The notes under the pieces: generated by a model
Told to the model about the DNA's origin: nothing
Databases searched by the model: none
What the model saw: the letters and a program-made list of their open reading frames with translations, nothing else
Program-made: the position numbers and the translations under genes
Shown here: piece by piece, positions 21,567 through 23,998 of the stretch
Position numbering within the stretch: position 1 is the first letter of the stretch
Layout: each line of letters begins with the position of its first letter
Assembly (NCBI GenBank): GCA_050741255.1
Contig: JBOIEQ010000062.1
Location: forward strand, 1-23,998
Reading direction: 5' to 3'
DNA: 23,998 nt
From: CAZXNF01 sp050741255
Lineage (GTDB): Bacteria; Pseudomonadota; Gammaproteobacteria; Burkholderiales; SG8-41

Positions 21567-22843
21567 AACGACTCTTAATGGCGGTGGTGTTTCTCGCGGC
21601 CCTCGGTGCGGCCGGCGCCGGTTACTGGGCCTGGCAGGGCGGCGATGGCGCCAAGTCGGAAACAAAAGCCAAGGGCAAAGGCGCCGGCAAGGGCGGCAAC
21701 GCGCCGCTGGTGCGGGCGGCCACGGTGGTGGCCAAGCCGATGCCCGTCGTGATCGAGGTCGTGGGCAACGTGGAAGCCGAACAAAGCGTGCAGCTCCGCG
21801 CCCAGGTGTCCGGCGTGCTGAAGTCGGTCCTGTTCAAGGAAGGCGACCGCGTCAAGGCCGGGCAGCTGCTGTTCGAGATCGACCCGCGCACCTACCAGGC
21901 GCAGTACAACCAGGCGCTCGCCGCGCTTGCACGCGACCAGGCGCAGCTCGAGAACGCCCGTGTGCAGCAGCAGCGCCTCGAGCCCCTGCTCAAGCGCGAG
22001 TTCATCACGCAGCAGGAATACGACGTCGCGGTCACCTCGGCGCGGTCGCTCGAGGCCACGGTCGCGTCGGACAAGGCACAGGTCGAACAGGCGCGCATCC
22101 AGCTCGAGTTTGCCCGCGTCATCGCGCCGATTTCGGGCCGTACCGGTGCCGTCAGCCTCAAGGCCGGCAACGTCGTCACGCCGGGCGGCGGCGGGAGCAA
22201 CCTCGTCACCATCAACAATACCGATCCCATACTCGTGGCCTTCAGCATCCCCGAGCGTCAGCTCGCGGAGGTGCGGCGTTACCAGAAGGCGGGCGACATG
22301 AGGATCGAGATCGTCCCCAGCAAGGGCGGACCGGCCGTGGCGGCTGGCACGCTCGTGTTCGTGGACAACACGGTGACGCCGCAGACCGGCACCGTGTTGC
22401 TCAAGACGCGCGTGCCCAACGAGCAGGACCTGCTGTGGCCCGGCCAGTTCGTGAACGTGCGCATCGTGCTGACGGTGGAACCGGAGGCGCTGGTGGTGCC
22501 GGAGATCGCCGTGCAGCCCGGGCAGAACGGTCCCTTCGTGTATCTGGTGACCGACGGCAAGGTCAAAGTGCAGCCGGTGGAAGTCTCCCGCCAGATCGAC
22601 CGCGAGGTGGTGATCGGTTCGGGCCTGAAGGCGGGCGACCAGGTGCTGACCGAGATTCCGCAGGCCCTGTCGGAAGGCGCGTCCGTGCAGGTGGTGACGG
22701 GCGAGGGCAAAGGCCGCGACGGCAAGGGCAAAGGCGATAAAGGCAAGGGCAAAGGCAAAGCGGCGGATGCCGATGCGCCGGCGCCCGCAGAGGGCAAGGC
22801 GGTGGAGCCCGACAAGGGCAAAGGCGAGGCGAAGGGATCCTGA
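21563..22843 (+). CDS. RND efflux periplasmic adaptor (MdtA/AcrA-type membrane fusion protein)
   Basis: This 426-residue protein has an N-terminal hydrophobic anchor (MKRLLMAVVFLAALGAAGAG). The adaptor domains then follow: lipoyl halves (VNVEAEQ and LRAQVSGVLKSVLFKEGDRV), a coiled-coil hairpin, ARVIAPISGRTGAVSLKAGN, the beta barrel, and ILTVEPEALVVPEIAVQ in the membrane-proximal part. It joins the TolC-like channel to the RND permease. Two Lys/Gly-rich segments stand out: residues 31-46 (AKGKGAGKGG) and a C-terminal tail from about residue 380 (GKGRDGKGKGDKGKGKGK). Its start overlaps tolC by ATGA. The permease follows 13 bases after its stop. Confidence 0.92.
   Translation: MKRLLMAVVFLAALGAAGAGYWAWQGGDGAKSETKAKGKGAGKGGNAPLVRAATVVAKPMPVVIEVVGNVEAEQSVQLRAQVSGVLKSVLFKEGDRVKAGQLLFEIDPRTYQAQYNQALAALARDQAQLENARVQQQRLEPLLKREFITQQEYDVAVTSARSLEATVASDKAQVEQARIQLEFARVIAPISGRTGAVSLKAGNVVTPGGGGSNLVTINNTDPILVAFSIPERQLAEVRRYQKAGDMRIEIVPSKGGPAVAAGTLVFVDNTVTPQTGTVLLKTRVPNEQDLLWPGQFVNVRIVLTVEPEALVVPEIAVQPGQNGPFVYLVTDGKVKVQPVEVSRQIDREVVIGSGLKAGDQVLTEIPQALSEGASVQVVTGEGKGRDGKGKGDKGKGKGKAADADAPAPAEGKAVEPDKGKGEAKGS
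22703..22760 (+). repeat. GGCAAA/GGCAAG repeat tract encoding a Lys-Gly tail
   Basis: Imperfect copies of GGCAAGGGCAAAGGC occur within 22703-22760. A second shorter copy lies at about 22811-22836, and a related one at 21664-21700 near the 5' end of the same gene. They encode Gly-Lys dipeptide runs at the adaptor C-terminus. Such tracts can expand or contract by replication slippage. Confidence 0.7.
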
Positions 22844-22856
22844 AGGAGCGGCGCGC

Positions 22857-23998
22857 ATGAACATTTCACGCATCTTCATCGAACGGCCGGTGGCGACCTC
22901 GGTGCTGGTCTCGGCGCTGGCGTTTTTCGGCTGGACGTCGTTCCAGACCCTGCCGGTCAACGACCTGCCCAACGTCGACTTCCCGACCATCTCCGTCACG
23001 GCCAACCTGCCGGGGGCGAATCCGGAGGTCATGGCGGCCACCGTCGCGACGCCGCTTGAGCGCAACTTCAGCATCATCGCAGGCCTTGATTCCATGAGCT
23101 CGGTGAACACCACCGGCATCACGCGGATCACGCTGCAGTTCAGCCTTTCGCGCGACATCGATGCGGCGGCGCAGGACGTGCAGACTGCGATTTCCTCCGC
23201 GATGCGCCGGCTGCCCGACGACATCGACCCACCGACCTTCCGCAAGGTCAACCCGGCGGACAGCCCCATCCTCTTCCTGGGGCTCACGGCCAAGACGATT
23301 CCCATGCAGGCGCTCGACGAGTTCGCCGACGTTCACCTCGCGCAACGCTTCTCGACGGTCAGCGGCGTGGCGCAGGTCGTCGTGTTCGGCTCGCAGAAAT
23401 ACGCGCTGCGGATTTTTCTCGACCCGGAAGCGATCGCCAAGCGCGGGCTGGGCCTCGACAAGATCATGAGTGCGATCCAGGGCGCCAACAGCAACCTGCC
23501 CTCGGGCACCCTGCAGGGTGCCGGCCGCAACTACACCGTGCGCTCGTCCGGCCAGCTGGAGCGGGCGAAAAACTACAACGACATGATCGTCGCCTACTCG
23601 AACGGCATGCCGGTGCGCCTTGCGGATATCGGGCGGGCGGAAGACAGCATCGAGAACTCGAAGATACGGGGCTGGATGAACGGCGACCGGGCGGTGATTC
23701 TGGCCGTGTACCGCCAGCCGGGCGCCAACACCGTCGAGGTGGTGAGCAAGCTGCGGGGGCTGTTCGACGAAATCCAGCGCGAGGCGCCGCCCGGGGTCTC
23801 GATCCAGGTGCTGAATGACCGTTCCGAGTTCATCCGCGACTCCATTCACGAGGTGAACTTCACGCTCGTGCTGTCGATGGTGCTGGTCGTGATGGTGATC
23901 ATGCTGTTCCTGCGCAACCTCACGGCGACCCTCATCACGGCACTGGTGCTGCCGGCGTCGGTGCTCGGCACCTTTTCCGGCATGCAGCTGATGGGTTA
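22857..23998 (+). CDS. RND efflux permease (HAE1 family, MdtB-like), N-terminal part cut by window edge
   Basis: About 380 residues are present of a protein normally near 1030. It begins MNISRIFIERPVATSVLVSA, the typical first helix of HAE1 pumps, then PVNDLPNVDFPTISVTANLPG and ATPLERNFSIIAGLDSMSS, then the porter domain (AAQDVQTAISSAMRRLP, GVAQVVVFGSQKYALRIFLD). It reaches the second and third helices (FTLVLSMVLVVMVIMLFLRN) at the edge. The proton-relay Asp pair of TM4 lies outside. The start ATG follows AAGGAG 8 bases upstream. The MdtB-like N-terminus suggests a multidrug or bile-salt type exporter, but the substrate cannot be told. Confidence 0.93.
   Translation, partial: MNISRIFIERPVATSVLVSALAFFGWTSFQTLPVNDLPNVDFPTISVTANLPGANPEVMAATVATPLERNFSIIAGLDSMSSVNTTGITRITLQFSLSRDIDAAAQDVQTAISSAMRRLPDDIDPPTFRKVNPADSPILFLGLTAKTIPMQALDEFADVHLAQRFSTVSGVAQVVVFGSQKYALRIFLDPEAIAKRGLGLDKIMSAIQGANSNLPSGTLQGAGRNYTVRSSGQLERAKNYNDMIVAYSNGMPVRLADIGRAEDSIENSKIRGWMNGDRAVILAVYRQPGANTVEVVSKLRGLFDEIQREAPPGVSIQVLNDRSEFIRDSIHEVNFTLVLSMVLVVMVIMLFLRNLTATLITALVLPASVLGTFSGMQLMG

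Noticed and set aside
20058..21665. 535-codon minus-strand frame opposite the TolC-like gene
   Set aside because: The sense strand has clear outer membrane efflux repeats and a signal peptide. The antisense product is Arg/His-rich with no family match.

Overview
The window is about 24 kb of dense, high-GC bacterial chromosome, with about 20 genes and no intergenic gap over 250 bp. Gene content points to a betaproteobacterium, most likely Burkholderiales. The evidence is a Bug-type tricarboxylate receptor, a 400-residue TrpS with an internal insertion, the scpA-scpB-ParA block, an RhlE helicase with a long basic tail, and a CbbQ/NorQ plus VWA pair. The genus cannot be fixed from the sequence. 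I see no tRNA, rRNA, CRISPR array, insertion sequence, integrase or attachment site. Both edges cut genes: an alpha/beta hydrolase on the left and an RND pump permease on the right.

Region 1 (1-2319): a partial alpha/beta hydrolase runs leftward. Divergent from it are a Bug solute receptor and a LigI-like amidohydrolase separated by one base, a likely carboxylate uptake and breakdown pair. Region 2 (2316-5402): a cytoplasmic protein with four rhodanese domains diverges from a cytochrome b561-like protein and a Tat-exported, probably lipid-anchored molybdopterin oxidoreductase. Together they look like a sulfur-compound redox module. Region 3 (5422-9646): RhlE helicase, a cytidylate-kinase-like/BON fusion, an HNH nuclease and a DUF1223 secreted protein.

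Region 4 (9714-14826): a rightward housekeeping block of PHP phosphoesterase (rnm/yciV), yciO, trpS, scpA, scpB and a small orphan ParA ATPase. The first two overlap by ATGA, and so do a 16-codon upstream ORF and scpA. Several starts here lack a Shine-Dalgarno sequence and sit just after a TANAAT-like -10 box, which suggests leaderless or near-leaderless messages. Region 5 (14842-19906): a leftward run of tightly packed genes: CbbQ/NorQ-type MoxR ATPase, NorD/CbbO-type VWA protein, a DUF1444-like lipoprotein, and a PLP aminotransferase ending in a hairpin terminator. No RuBisCO or nitric oxide reductase gene is visible near this ATPase/VWA pair, so its client is unknown. Region 6 (20010-23998): a tripartite RND efflux operon of TolC-like outer membrane protein, adaptor with an odd Lys/Gly-rich tail, and permease (cut by the edge).

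The best candidate for something under-described is the ATPase/VWA/lipoprotein operon. The upstream ORF coupled to scpA and the kinase-BON fusion come next.
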